From Stramenopiles sp. TOSAG23-3 (Eukaryota > Sar), in the NCBI GenBank assembly GCA_900128585.1, contig LT642237.1:1-29528 (forward strand): a stretch of 29,528 nt of DNA. The letters are read 5' to 3'. Below are positions 1 to 10,177 of the stretch, in pieces (the first letter of the stretch is position 1; each line of letters opens with the position of its first letter). The notes under the pieces were generated by a model. That model did no database searches and was not told where the DNA came from. It saw only the letters and a list, made by a program, of their open reading frames with translations. The translations under genes were made by a program, and so were the position numbers.

Positions 1-217
1 TATTATTATAATCATCAACTCAAAAGCAGCGCATTCGTTCTCTTTATGCAAAATAAAAGACACGTCAATTTCATTGCGACACTAGTTTTAACCAGAAACC
101 TTCATTCTTATTGAGGCAAATACGGACAACAGATTTTTATTGATAGTGGCGAAAGGTACCTCTAGCAACCCACCTTTCGGAAAACACAGCTTCAGTGGGC
201 ATATACGATTGTTCACT

Positions 218-3200
218 ATGAGCAACTGCACCCACCCACCTGCTCCGTGCGAACCAGTTTGTCCGCTATACTCCACGTTTAGAAGCATAGGCAAAATTTT
301 GAATGGTACAAACAATTGTCCAGAGTTTCAATATTTCAATGATCTCGCTGAGGTAAATGCGTGGAGTGGCGAGAAAGTATGCTGCTGTACTCTTTGGTGC
401 AATAGTGCAAAAGCCATAGACTTTTCAGCCTGGGGAGTAGTCTTTGTTCTTCTAGGTGCGACCGTTGTCTTGTCCATAGTATCGGTAAAAATTTTTAGAA
501 AAGTGAAGCATAGGCTGGAGAATATCCCATTTCTGTTGGGCCAGTACGTATACACTCCTCCCCTCATCGCCAAACATTGCTGCCCGTACCACTTGAAGGC
601 AGGGACGAAGTGTTCTCACCCGTGGTTTTTTACTCTCGAGGCACTGTATCACCACTGCAACGTTGAGCACAACGTCGTGGACCGAGCTGAAATAAACAAA
701 GAGCGCTCTAAACATTTGACGGCTCCAAAAATTATGCGGGGTCCCGAAGAAGAGATGTTCCAGTACAGTGGCTTGATCGTCTCGTTAGTTGTCTACGCGA
801 TTCTGATTTCGCCGTTTGTGTTGGTTTTTATTTTGTTTTTCGTTGTGAAGGGGAAACTTGCGGGGGCCTATTGCCTTAGTGTTGATGGCCGAGGAGACGT
901 GGACGAATGGGTCGTGTCAATGACGATTTTTGCGGCCCTTTTCGGGTCGCTGATGGCCCTCTTTGCCTTTGAGCGCTGGCAAACTCGAAACTGGTTGTTG
1001 GACAACACCGTATCGGGGCTGTTTGTTGGGTCGTTTGTTTGTTTTTTTTCGCCGCTAGTTGTTTACGTTGTCGTGTACGACCAGGTGAAATACAAAAGCG
1101 ATTACACATACGTAGCCGCAGTGTTTCTCACGTTGAATATGCTGCCAGCAATCATCGTCAATTTTTCCAGCGTAGGGACAGATCTCCCTCTTGATATTTC
1201 GTCTTTTATCAAACGGTATAAGAACAAAAGGTCTGGTGAGAATAGCCAATCCGTAGCAATTGTGTGTGGTGCCGCCCATGGGAAGGTCAATGGAGTCTAC
1301 GTGCCGACCCCCTGCGCGACCACCGAGTTCGAAGTCCCGCTTGGGCTTGTTATCCCGCCGCCCCACATAAAAACTTCACTTGCATCCATGAGTGACAGCA
1401 ACTTGAAGGACATGCCCGTATCAATATTGCACGCTGATGGAGAAAAGCGCGTTGAGGGGTATATTTTAAAAGTGAACCGGGAGGAAAATGCTGAAGTCAC
1501 GTTCGATATTAAGTTAACTCTTGATTTCGGGGAGTCGGCGAGAGGGAAACATTTTGTTTCTTCCGACCCCGAATTGTTTCCTACTTTTGCGAAGGTAGAC
1601 TGGAAGCACCCAGAAAAATTTACCAACACAATATCTCGCCATTCGTTTCCTGCTGGTCCAGGCCAACCTTCTATTCCGCACTGGTATATATGCGAAGGGA
1701 CTTCGGAAGATCGATACCACTCCACCTCGGCGAGGTACATCGCACGGGCAGATCCTGTCGACAGCGGTTGGCCACCGTCATCGGGTTGGCATCTTGTGGA
1801 CAATGGTGCCATCCCGAACCACGAAACATCAGTCCCGTCTATAATAATGCAAGACGTCACCATCTTCGAAGCAGAGCACAATGCTCAGGTAGAAGCTGAC
1901 AAAACCCAGCGAAAGTTTAGAACTGCGAAAGTGCTGTTGTACATTTTTTCCTTCGCTATGTTGCTTGTCTTTGCATTTTACACGTTTAACTCTATTTGCA
2001 TTGCCAGCTCCAGCAAATCCGCTCAGTTTGTTGGCTTCTTTCATTTTTTCACTGTCATCATCATCGAAATTGCTGTAGCATGGCATTACTTTGCTGGTCT
2101 TGACACAGACTCCTTAACCATAACGTATTTGCATATCGTTGCAAGGATAGCAATGATTTGGGGTGGGTCAAAGTATTACTACCTTGCTGGGTGTTTTATA
2201 TACTTTGTTTTTGCAATGCTACTCGTTTACCACATAGTAAACAGACGCTGGCCAATTTTGACTTCTCGTCAAATTATACGACGCGACCTGTCTAGTGTGC
2301 TGCCGGCCTGGTTGTACAGTGGTGGGAGTGGCAGCTCGGACGATGCGCCATCAGGCTCCGCTATAGACGCAAAGGTTTTGGATGACTTGCTTTTGGCACC
2401 TCTGCTAAAAGTCGCGGATGCGCTGGATAGCATTATCGAGAGATTGACGTTTTTTTTGCCCTGGCGAATCAGCACCAAGCAATTTTTGCAAGCCACGATT
2501 CAGAACCCTGTATGGGTGTTAGTGTACTTAAGTTCGTTGTTCTTTTGTGGAAGCCTCGTTTTCGAGTCTCATTTTCCATCATTACCAATGGTCGAAGTCT
2601 TTGGCGTAGAGAGAACACAAAGCGTCATTGGTAGATATTCGATTTGCTCTGTGCTGCTCATGTATTTTGGCTACGATGCGTTGCGGTCATACAAATATTA
2701 TGGACACCGAATAGACCGTTTCCCTTTCAAAGGCGCCACCATTCGTGCCTGCGTGTTTACACTATCAATGTGGATCTCTGGCTTGGTGTACTACGCCTTG
2801 TCCCCGAGGCGTGAGTTTGACGAGTTAGTATTGATTTTGGCAGTGTTTTCCCCATTGTTGGCTATGGTCGGGATTTGGACCATTCGAAACTGGGCCGCAA
2901 ATGATTACGTGTTCTTAATTGACCTGGATATAAGTGGCCTGCGGCCCCCCAACTTTAACGATCGCCTGCGAAAGTTAGGAAGGAAGTCTTTGAATTTGCT
3001 TGATGCAAAAGGTTTTTGGAAGCAACTGAAATTCTTTGTTTTAGATATCATTCAGAAAATTCGAAAAAGTTTTTTCACTATGATTGGCATGGGTCTTTAC
3101 ATTTTCTTGTCGATATGTGTCTCGGTAGTTATGGGACATTATATGCCAGAGGTGCCCAATGTTTTCTTCCGCGTATTACTCGCTCTGTTTCAGGTACTGA

Positions 3201-6200
3201 CATGCATGTACCTGGCTGTAGTGAAATGGTTCAGTACCTTTCGGCTTCCGATAGTGGTGTTATGTGCCGGCGGGGCTTGGGTTTCATTTCTCTCTGCGGA
3301 ACTATGGACATCCGGCATAGCAAAGGAGTGGGAAATTGTGTCGGTAGTATTTGGGATACCGCTGATTCAGCTAGTAATCATGTCATTGTATCAGCTTTAT
3401 TTGGATGAGTTTAAAATTGTGTGGCAGCTGCCACCGACTTTATTTGCATCATGCATGAAAAGAGATAAAAAAAATTGGTCAAATATTGGTGCGTGTTTAA
3501 CTTTATGTGAGCTTAGTATACTTGTGTTCTTGATTGTTATGCCACAGGTCTTCCACGACCTGGGAGCTTTGAAGGTTCCAGGTGTCGATATACATGTGAT
3601 GACTGTTTTGTGGGCGACTTATTTTTGCCAATTGATTTTTTTTTCGATAATTTATGTGTGGGTGGACAATCATTTTGTCTTGCCACCTGTACTCAAGCGG
3701 GTCATTCTATCACTGGTAGCAGCTGCTATGATCCTGTTGGCCATAGTTAACCACATTTCGAGTAAGTTTACTTTGAATCAATTAATCGACGTGTATATTC
3801 CGGTGTTGATTGTTGGATGTTACGCCACCTATAAACAAGCAGCAGCTTCCGCGACCATTTTTTACTCGGATAATATTTTCCCTGTATTTTCAATAGATCC
3901 ACGGACACACAACTTGATGGACCGGAGTACGGAAATCAAATATGCGTTTTACATACCAATTTTTGCATCCGTTTGGGGATTGTATCGTGCAATAGCAGGC
4001 GATAGTCTCAATGGCGAAGGGAGACAACGGTCCGGGTTTTATATTGTGTGTGTCATTACAGTGTTTACCGTCGCAGTAACAGGCTCTTTGAAACGCACGA
4101 CGAAAAGGAAATTTTGGGCGGCGTGGTCAAGGCTTAAACACTATTCCGATATAATCGATCATTTGCGACTGGAAACATTAAAAACGGAAACGTCCAGTAG
4201 CATGAACTCATCAAAGGAGAATGGCGACAAAATGAGAGGAGACCGGGAGTACAACTTAGCCATGAAAAATGTAGTAGCACTTTCCAAGAAATTTCCTGCA
4301 AAAAGCAAGAAAAAGTTTCATACCTTCAGGGATTGCGTCAAGGCAGCCGGTGCAGTCCCTGCGTCGATGCCAAATCTGTTTTCATTCATTGATAAAACTC
4401 TAAAGGAAACTATTGATGAGTCTGCAAATACCCTCGGAGACACATTTCATAATATTGTTCCTGATGTCATTGAGGATTCTGCTAAGGGCATATATTCCAA
4501 AACGATCGCAGTAGGCATTTCCGATGTTGCAGACCTGGCCCAGCGGGGTGTTGAACAGAGCAAGCAGTTGGCTCAGGAAGCAATACTTTCATCCACGCGC
4601 AATTTAGGAGATACTATTGACGATGCAAACATATTTAAAGACCAATTCAAGGACATAAAATTTTTGGTTGCTGGTGATGCAGATGACGAAGAAGATCTTC
4701 CAGAATTACTAGTCAGCGGCTGTGGCTTGAAGAGCGCGGAGGGGTTGTACTGTTATGTAAAAGGGCATTCAACACCATCTCTTCGGTATTCTCGAATCGG
4801 TGTTGGTGCAGAATTTGAAATCCACTTTCGGGTGTACTCTCAAGTAAATTATTGGACAATAGAATACGACAATACCCCACTCTATGCTTGCAGGGCAGAT
4901 TACGACGTTAAGGACGACAATAGCTCAACAAATGAGAGCCCTGTGTTCTCTCTGAACCCGCCAATAACAGGGTGGACACTAGTATGTACACCCGAGAGCA
5001 AGCTGAAGTCGGTTTCGCCTGCTCCGGTTGTCACTAGTACCGAGCTTGAAGATTGGGGCATGGTATTGCGAGCTTCGAACGGGATTTTACAATGGCAATT
5101 AGAGATGGGTAGAATTCTAGAGGAAGAAAGGAGAATTGAAGCTCGATTCAGGCACTTCGTTATAGAATGTGCTTCCCAGCAGGAACAAGCCGAAGAAAAT
5201 CTATTGTGGGGTTTTGTTCGTGGCTGTATGCCAAAGCTGGTCGAACAACGACGTGGAGCCCAAGTAATTAATTTAGAGACGATGAGCGCTGACGAGCTGC
5301 GGCAATGGGCAAAACGTAAAAAGAAGAAATTGAGGGAGCTTGGTCGATCATACGGCAACAGAATGAAGGCATCATACGAGGAATCGAGAAGAGAAAAAAT
5401 GAAAGCACACACAACCAACAAGGAAAGAAAAGGCCACATGAAAGCAGAGAACCACGTCATTAATTTTAGTTTGACCGACGAAATTTTGGTTGTCTCAAAG
5501 CTGTGCGACGAAATGTTGCGCTTTTGTAAACGATTCAACCGGTCGCAAAATGTAGGCAAAATGATTCAAGACTTTGAAGCTCAGATGAAGAAACTGCGCA
5601 GCAGTTCGAAGAGTAACCGCAGCGCACGAAAACATTCTGAGCTGTACCAGCGGTACTCATCGATCATCGAGAGCTTACGTGGCATTGCTGCAGATTCCTC
5701 AACCGCAGGAGATGCCAAGAATGCATTTGAAAAGCATTATGAAACTGTTTTTGAAAGACTCGCTCTGGAATATTCGGCTTCTTGCCCCGGTAAAGTACTT
5801 GGGAATCCAATTTGGAAAGAATCCCGACATTCTTCCTTGTCTTGGGGAAAGCCCCCAAAATTATTCTACCATTGGCTCGATGAAGGGTTTTTAATTGATA
5901 AAAAACAAGACGATGCCGTACGAACAAGATGGGACATGTTGAAGACTGAAGGTTTCGCCTTAGGTGACTTGGAATCTGACATAATTGCAATGGGAAATTA
6001 TCGCTACTTTAAAACATTGCCAGGAAAGAGCAAGCCCAAAGATCGTTTTTTGAGAGCGAAAGCTTTGGTACAATTTAAAAAAGATTTTCTCTCGCGGTGG
6101 TACAATGATGATAAATTTGTAAAGATAGCGAAGGAGAGTGTTCCAGAGGAATGGGGACTCTCTCTCCACGAACTTCATGCCCTGCTCACGGATGAGCATG

Positions 6201-7768
6201 GGGATGCGGTAGCTTCGCTTGAATATTTCGATCCCCACTGTACGATTGATAGTTCGGATAAATCTCTTTACGAAGCACAGCTTGAATTTTTTAAGCTGTC
6301 TCTGGAGAAAGGAGTTATTCGCTGGGAGTCTAGCAAAGACTCGCTTAAAAAATTCACTGAGATGGACGGTTCTGAAACTGGCAATTGGCCGCTTTTTTGC
6401 CCAGAAAAAGATGGTTCGCAAGCTGCAGACCCGGCAGATATTAACCAAGGCGATGCGAACGATTGTTGGCTCTTGAGTGCAATGATGATTGCTGCCGCCA
6501 AAGACCAAACTGGGTCTAATATTATTTCAAACTTATTTGTAAATTACCAAGAAGATGGAGATACCAAGGACGTACAAATTGTGAAGTTTTTCCGTCCTGA
6601 CACTGGGTTATGGGAATATGTTGTCATAGATAATGCTGTACCCGTTAGAAAACCGGCGGCGTCTGGTTCTCAAGCGCTGGCGAAGCCAAAGTATGCTTGC
6701 AGCAGACAACCTGAGACTTGGGTTATGCTCTTGGAAAAAGCTTACGCAAAGTGGATTACGTCTAGGGTCCAAGCTCCAGTAAACAAAAACCCCTACGAAA
6801 ATATAAATTTTGGTCTCATCGATGAGGCCCTAGTATCGTTCACAGGTGGAGTAAAATCGTTAATTCCACTCGATACACCCGAAGGCCAAGCGAACGCTCG
6901 CTCTGGCGCCTTGTGGAACAAACTAGTAGAATTTCAGTCGAAAGGCTACTTACTAGGAGCAAGTACCCCTTCAGGCCATGATGCTTTTTGGGACGAACAC
7001 GGCCTGGTCAAGGGCCACGCGTATGCTATACTAAGCATAATGACAACCTCGCCTCCTAGTGGTGTCAAATCGGGGTCGAAAATTATGTTGATACGGAACC
7101 CTTGGGGAATTAACCCATGGGACTTTGATCCACCAGCGCACCCGAGTAAGGACCAACCCTGGCCTATCAAACCGTTGGATTGGAGCCCGCGTTCGTCCAT
7201 GTGGCAAGGCAAGGGTGCTCAGTATATGAAAAGAAAATTACAAGTATCGTCTAATTCTGGTATCGATCCTGGCGTGTTTTGGATCACCTACGAAGACTTT
7301 GTTCGCTCATTTGCTGCAATCTTTTGCTGTCGAATGTTGGATGGATGGATAACATACTCTAAATTGTCGGAATGGCGGGAAGGGCGCATGGGAGGCGTCA
7401 TATCCGGACCCTCTGGATTTGAAAATCCGCAGTGGCGCCTCAAGGTCTTGAAAAATACCGCAGCCTATTTTACATTGTCACAAACCCTTAGTGCTTCGTA
7501 TTGCTACATGATGCTAGCGGTAGTGCCAGGGGGGAAACAGTTACGACGGCCTGTGGGGCCAGACGTGATAAAATCAAGCACATTTTTCTATTCTGGTGCG
7601 CCTGATGACAGTCGAGAAATTGGTTTTGACGTACCTCTTCTTCCTCCCGGCGATTATACGATAATCGCAAGTACGTTTGAGCCTGGCGAAACTACCGGAT
7701 GCCGTCTGTCAGTTTACTTTAAAGAGCCTGGTAGTGTAAAAGAGGAGGGGTTTGTTGAATTAAATTGA
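218..7768 (+). CDS. DEK1-type transmembrane calpain (TML/phytocalpain-like cysteine protease)
   Basis: A predicted 2516-residue membrane-anchored Ca2+-dependent cysteine protease. The N-terminal half has about 23 hydrophobic segments: five early ones (first at residues 70-92), a soluble loop at about 327-555, then about 18 more ending near 1290. A roughly 770-residue charged cytosolic arm follows, then the calpain protease core at about 2060-2390 and a C-terminal calpain domain III/C2-like part. The catalytic triad is complete: C2083 in GDANDCWLLS, H2267 in GLVKGHAYAIL and N2294 in IRNPWG. This order matches plant DEK1 and the related protist TML calpains (DEK1 is about 2150 residues, so this is longer). 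I chose the ATG at 218; the frame is open further upstream, but with no earlier ATG in it. In plants DEK1 acts at the plasma membrane in positional and mechanical signalling and releases its calpain by autolysis; the role here is inferred. The frame is intronless throughout. Confidence 0.9.
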   Translation: MSNCTHPPAPCEPVCPLYSTFRSIGKILNGTNNCPEFQYFNDLAEVNAWSGEKVCCCTLWCNSAKAIDFSAWGVVFVLLGATVVLSIVSVKIFRKVKHRLENIPFLLGQYVYTPPLIAKHCCPYHLKAGTKCSHPWFFTLEALYHHCNVEHNVVDRAEINKERSKHLTAPKIMRGPEEEMFQYSGLIVSLVVYAILISPFVLVFILFFVVKGKLAGAYCLSVDGRGDVDEWVVSMTIFAALFGSLMALFAFERWQTRNWLLDNTVSGLFVGSFVCFFSPLVVYVVVYDQVKYKSDYTYVAAVFLTLNMLPAIIVNFSSVGTDLPLDISSFIKRYKNKRSGENSQSVAIVCGAAHGKVNGVYVPTPCATTEFEVPLGLVIPPPHIKTSLASMSDSNLKDMPVSILHADGEKRVEGYILKVNREENAEVTFDIKLTLDFGESARGKHFVSSDPELFPTFAKVDWKHPEKFTNTISRHSFPAGPGQPSIPHWYICEGTSEDRYHSTSARYIARADPVDSGWPPSSGWHLVDNGAIPNHETSVPSIIMQDVTIFEAEHNAQVEADKTQRKFRTAKVLLYIFSFAMLLVFAFYTFNSICIASSSKSAQFVGFFHFFTVIIIEIAVAWHYFAGLDTDSLTITYLHIVARIAMIWGGSKYYYLAGCFIYFVFAMLLVYHIVNRRWPILTSRQIIRRDLSSVLPAWLYSGGSGSSDDAPSGSAIDAKVLDDLLLAPLLKVADALDSIIERLTFFLPWRISTKQFLQATIQNPVWVLVYLSSLFFCGSLVFESHFPSLPMVEVFGVERTQSVIGRYSICSVLLMYFGYDALRSYKYYGHRIDRFPFKGATIRACVFTLSMWISGLVYYALSPRREFDELVLILAVFSPLLAMVGIWTIRNWAANDYVFLIDLDISGLRPPNFNDRLRKLGRKSLNLLDAKGFWKQLKFFVLDIIQKIRKSFFTMIGMGLYIFLSICVSVVMGHYMPEVPNVFFRVLLALFQVLTCMYLAVVKWFSTFRLPIVVLCAGGAWVSFLSAELWTSGIAKEWEIVSVVFGIPLIQLVIMSLYQLYLDEFKIVWQLPPTLFASCMKRDKKNWSNIGACLTLCELSILVFLIVMPQVFHDLGALKVPGVDIHVMTVLWATYFCQLIFFSIIYVWVDNHFVLPPVLKRVILSLVAAAMILLAIVNHISSKFTLNQLIDVYIPVLIVGCYATYKQAAASATIFYSDNIFPVFSIDPRTHNLMDRSTEIKYAFYIPIFASVWGLYRAIAGDSLNGEGRQRSGFYIVCVITVFTVAVTGSLKRTTKRKFWAAWSRLKHYSDIIDHLRLETLKTETSSSMNSSKENGDKMRGDREYNLAMKNVVALSKKFPAKSKKKFHTFRDCVKAAGAVPASMPNLFSFIDKTLKETIDESANTLGDTFHNIVPDVIEDSAKGIYSKTIAVGISDVADLAQRGVEQSKQLAQEAILSSTRNLGDTIDDANIFKDQFKDIKFLVAGDADDEEDLPELLVSGCGLKSAEGLYCYVKGHSTPSLRYSRIGVGAEFEIHFRVYSQVNYWTIEYDNTPLYACRADYDVKDDNSSTNESPVFSLNPPITGWTLVCTPESKLKSVSPAPVVTSTELEDWGMVLRASNGILQWQLEMGRILEEERRIEARFRHFVIECASQQEQAEENLLWGFVRGCMPKLVEQRRGAQVINLETMSADELRQWAKRKKKKLRELGRSYGNRMKASYEESRREKMKAHTTNKERKGHMKAENHVINFSLTDEILVVSKLCDEMLRFCKRFNRSQNVGKMIQDFEAQMKKLRSSSKSNRSARKHSELYQRYSSIIESLRGIAADSSTAGDAKNAFEKHYETVFERLALEYSASCPGKVLGNPIWKESRHSSLSWGKPPKLFYHWLDEGFLIDKKQDDAVRTRWDMLKTEGFALGDLESDIIAMGNYRYFKTLPGKSKPKDRFLRAKALVQFKKDFLSRWYNDDKFVKIAKESVPEEWGLSLHELHALLTDEHGDAVASLEYFDPHCTIDSSDKSLYEAQLEFFKLSLEKGVIRWESSKDSLKKFTEMDGSETGNWPLFCPEKDGSQAADPADINQGDANDCWLLSAMMIAAAKDQTGSNIISNLFVNYQEDGDTKDVQIVKFFRPDTGLWEYVVIDNAVPVRKPAASGSQALAKPKYACSRQPETWVMLLEKAYAKWITSRVQAPVNKNPYENINFGLIDEALVSFTGGVKSLIPLDTPEGQANARSGALWNKLVEFQSKGYLLGASTPSGHDAFWDEHGLVKGHAYAILSIMTTSPPSGVKSGSKIMLIRNPWGINPWDFDPPAHPSKDQPWPIKPLDWSPRSSMWQGKGAQYMKRKLQVSSNSGIDPGVFWITYEDFVRSFAAIFCCRMLDGWITYSKLSEWREGRMGGVISGPSGFENPQWRLKVLKNTAAYFTLSQTLSASYCYMMLAVVPGGKQLRRPVGPDVIKSSTFFYSGAPDDSREIGFDVPLLPPGDYTIIASTFEPGETTGCRLSVYFKEPGSVKEEGFVELN

Positions 7769-8181
7769 GGCAAAAAAAAGAACAGTGAGAAGAGAAAATA
7801 ATTACTAAAATCACAACTGTAGAGATAAGTTCGCAGTACATGAAGGAACGTAAACCTTTAATGGACAAAAGGAGTAAATTCATTAAAAAACAAGAAAATT
7901 GGCTGTTATTAAGTAAATTCATTTTCGCGTTTTATTTTTATGTCTTTTTGAGGAAGATAATTCGCAGTTCATGAAGGAATGCAAACCTAGAATATCTAAA
8001 TCTAGATTTCAGTTCGCAGTACATTTAATTACTTAAAATAACAGTCAATTTTCTTGTTTTTTATGATAACAGCCAATTTTGTTTTTCAGTTCGCAGTACA
8101 TTCAGTTCGCAGTACATTAATTTTAATTACTTAAATAACAGCCAATTTTCTTGTTTTGAATACATCAACCTTGCACATAAT
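7769..8181. repeat. Intergenic cluster of short direct and inverted repeats between convergent genes
   Basis: This spacer joins the 3' ends of the calpain and TTC29-like genes. Two unit types recur. Unit Y (core TTCGCAGTACA) lies at about 7829, 7961 (one change), 8013, 8090 and 8106. At 7829 and 7961 it is followed by a further shared stretch (ATGAAGGAA...AAACCT). Unit X (core AACAGCCAATTTTCTTG) lies at 8029-8060 (one change) and 8127-8157, with a partial copy at 8065-8080 and an inverted copy at 7887-7916. Y and X occur as an ordered pair twice, at 8011-8060 and 8103-8157. The inverted X copies could pair in a transcript running through the region. No open reading frame or transposase is present. 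Confidence 0.75.
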
Positions 8182-9525
8182 TTACTGAAAGGTCAAGCGT
8201 CTGTTTTTCCATAACAGCAGTGCCGACAAGTCGTAGCTAATGACATTCATGTACGTATTCTGCTGAGCATTGCCGCGCGCCATTCCTAAATTTACACGCG
8301 CAGTGTCTACGAGCTTTCGACTGCTCTTCCCACTAGCAACAATGCTACGAGTCGTTTCAAAGTTTTTCTCAAAAAAATGAACAGCTTTATCAAACTCTTT
8401 GCGTTGGTTGTAAATTACACCCAGGTTACAACATGCCTCTGCCTGGGCTGTTAAATTATCCGTTTGTTTTGCAATATCAAGATATTTTTGCAAGTTTTGG
8501 ATCGCCTCATCGGTATTTCCAAGTTCCTGTTGAGCTGCCGCAAGGGCAGAACAAGCTGCGCCTTGACCTTCCAGGTCCTTTACTGCAACGCAAATATCTA
8601 AATAGGATTGCAAAAATTCTGTGGCTTTGTTGGAGTTTTGTGAAAGCACGAGGGCACGCCCAAGTCGGTAGCTTGCAGCACCAATAGTTTGTTGATGGCC
8701 CGTCATTTTTGCAGAGTCTAAGCATTTTTGGTGAAAAGATATTGCTTCGTCAATTTTCTTGTCGCTGCCTTCCAATGAAACGGCCTTCTTCTCATACACT
8801 TTTACAAGTTGAAAAGCTGCCGTTCTGCTTTCTTTGACCAACGCACCTGCCAGCGCCTCGTTGTCACCCGTCTTTGTCAAATCCATTTGTTTCTCATGGA
8901 AATTGATGGCAGTGTCAATATCGTTCAATCGCATATGTGCAAGGCCTAAATTATAATTAGCCTGTATTTCTCCAACCAAATCATTGGTTAACCTGGCAAT
9001 TTCAAGGCACTTTTCGTAGAAATATATGCCGGTTTTGCTGTCTTGAGAACTCTCGAAGTGGCGGGCCAGGGTTTTGTACGAGTCGAAAACTACTTGGGTT
9101 TCGCCCTGCCTTCTTGCAGCTTCCGCCTTTGTCAAATTGTTTTTAATAAGCTGCATGTCATCGGAAGAGACCTGTATCTCCGCATCAGCTAGCTCGGGCC
9201 TATTGGGGTCTGGGTTCGGGTCTGGCCTATGCATAAGATAAAAAAAGTCGACGTAGGATTGCACGAAGCCCTGAGATAAAATGTCTACGCAGTGTTGTTG
9301 CTTTTGGAGGGCGTCCTCGGCGACCTCAGCTTTGCCGCCCGCATCGCTTCCTGGAAAATTAGATGTTGTGTTACCAGAGGGCACAGGATCACTGCTTCCT
9401 CTGGAGCCCCTACCGCCACGGCGTCCATAGGACGACATTTTTCCCCGTTTCGATCGCTGCGGCTGTTTACTACCAGCCACCTTGCTGATAGTTTGGTTCA
9501 TCGACATGCCGTTCGTGTTCGACAT
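8182..9525 (-). CDS. TTC29-like axonemal tetratricopeptide repeat protein
   Basis: A 447-residue protein. Residues 1-70 are Gly/Ser/Arg-rich and disordered. A conserved helical stretch follows (SYVDFFYL, about residues 90-97), then a series of TPR helices over about 140-410. Typical TPR positions are visible, for example GEIQANYNLGLAHMRLND at 185-202 and AEACCNLGVIYNQRKEFDKA in a later repeat. The C-terminal ending with LLLWKNRR also fits my recollection of TTC29 proteins. TTC29 family members (about 475 residues in human) are flagellar proteins linked to dynein/IFT function and sperm motility. The start is the ATG at 9525-9523. The gene converges on the calpain gene and lies about 650 bp from the next gene on the same strand. 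A different axonemal TPR family is possible, but the overall layout favours TTC29. Confidence 0.72.
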   Translation of the reverse strand: MSNTNGMSMNQTISKVAGSKQPQRSKRGKMSSYGRRGGRGSRGSSDPVPSGNTTSNFPGSDAGGKAEVAEDALQKQQHCVDILSQGFVQSYVDFFYLMHRPDPNPDPNRPELADAEIQVSSDDMQLIKNNLTKAEAARRQGETQVVFDSYKTLARHFESSQDSKTGIYFYEKCLEIARLTNDLVGEIQANYNLGLAHMRLNDIDTAINFHEKQMDLTKTGDNEALAGALVKESRTAAFQLVKVYEKKAVSLEGSDKKIDEAISFHQKCLDSAKMTGHQQTIGAASYRLGRALVLSQNSNKATEFLQSYLDICVAVKDLEGQGAACSALAAAQQELGNTDEAIQNLQKYLDIAKQTDNLTAQAEACCNLGVIYNQRKEFDKAVHFFEKNFETTRSIVASGKSSRKLVDTARVNLGMARGNAQQNTYMNVISYDLSALLLWKNRRLTFQ

Positions 9526-10177
9526 TTTGAATAGTTATTGATAATAAAAATATGCAAATTCACCAGTGCAAGCAACTACAATTTTCTAAGTAGAGAAGAA
9601 GAAAGAGTTGCAGTTTCCATCGCTCTTGTTTTATTTAAAATGTAAAATGAATACAAACTAACTAACAATGCTTGTCTTGGGTCTACTATTTTTATTATTA
9701 TTTCTTATTAATTTTATTATTTCTTAATAATAATTATTATTTTTATTTTTTTTTGGAAGAGAAGAGAAGAGAAGAAGAAGAAGAAGAAGAAGAAGAAAAA
9801 TGAAGAAAAAAAAGAAGGTATTTTAATTTTTTTTTGTACATACATGGTACAGTATCCAATAGAACAAAACGGTCAAAACGGTAAAATTGGATTTTTAAGA
9901 TTATTTTGTTATTTTATCTATTTCATACTTAAATGTAAATGTTGTATTGTATTACTATATATTTCAACTTTATTGTTTTATTTACGAAAACCCCTTCAAG
10001 AATATTTACAATGGTATTGTATGTTAAATTATGTTTTGTATAACAGTTATTAGTATTAATTCCTTAATTATTACATTTGTTATTTTAAAGGATGCAAAAG
10101 TACCGCGGTCATCTTCTTTAGGCTATTATATCTAAATTACGAAAAGTACTATGTAGACGAATAATACACCAACTAGA
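9526..10177. other. AT-rich intergenic spacer with GAA microsatellite
   Basis: The spacer lies between the TTC29-like start and the 3' end of the CW-protein gene. It is dominated by A/T runs, TTATTA repeats (about 9688-9740) and a purine tract of GAGAA/GAA units at about 9755-9797. The open frame at 9844-10053 has the AT-driven composition of random AT-rich DNA (I, L, F, Y, C) and is not called as a gene. The part next to 9525 must carry the TTC29-like promoter, but no convincing motif was seen. Confidence 0.6.
9755..9797. repeat. GAA/GAGAA microsatellite
   Basis: A purine-only tract of GAGAA units turning into uninterrupted GAA units. It lies in non-coding DNA upstream of the TTC29-like gene. 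Such tracts are prone to length change. Confidence 0.9.

Noticed and set aside
4900-5559. 219-codon open frame antisense to the calpain gene
   Set aside because: It lies within clearly coding sequence of the other strand and has Ser/Leu/Phe-rich composition typical of antisense shadows of charged helices.
9844-10053. Open frame of 69 codons in AT-rich spacer
   Set aside because: Its I/F/Y/L/C-rich composition follows base composition; it has no domain, no signal peptide and no neighbouring support.
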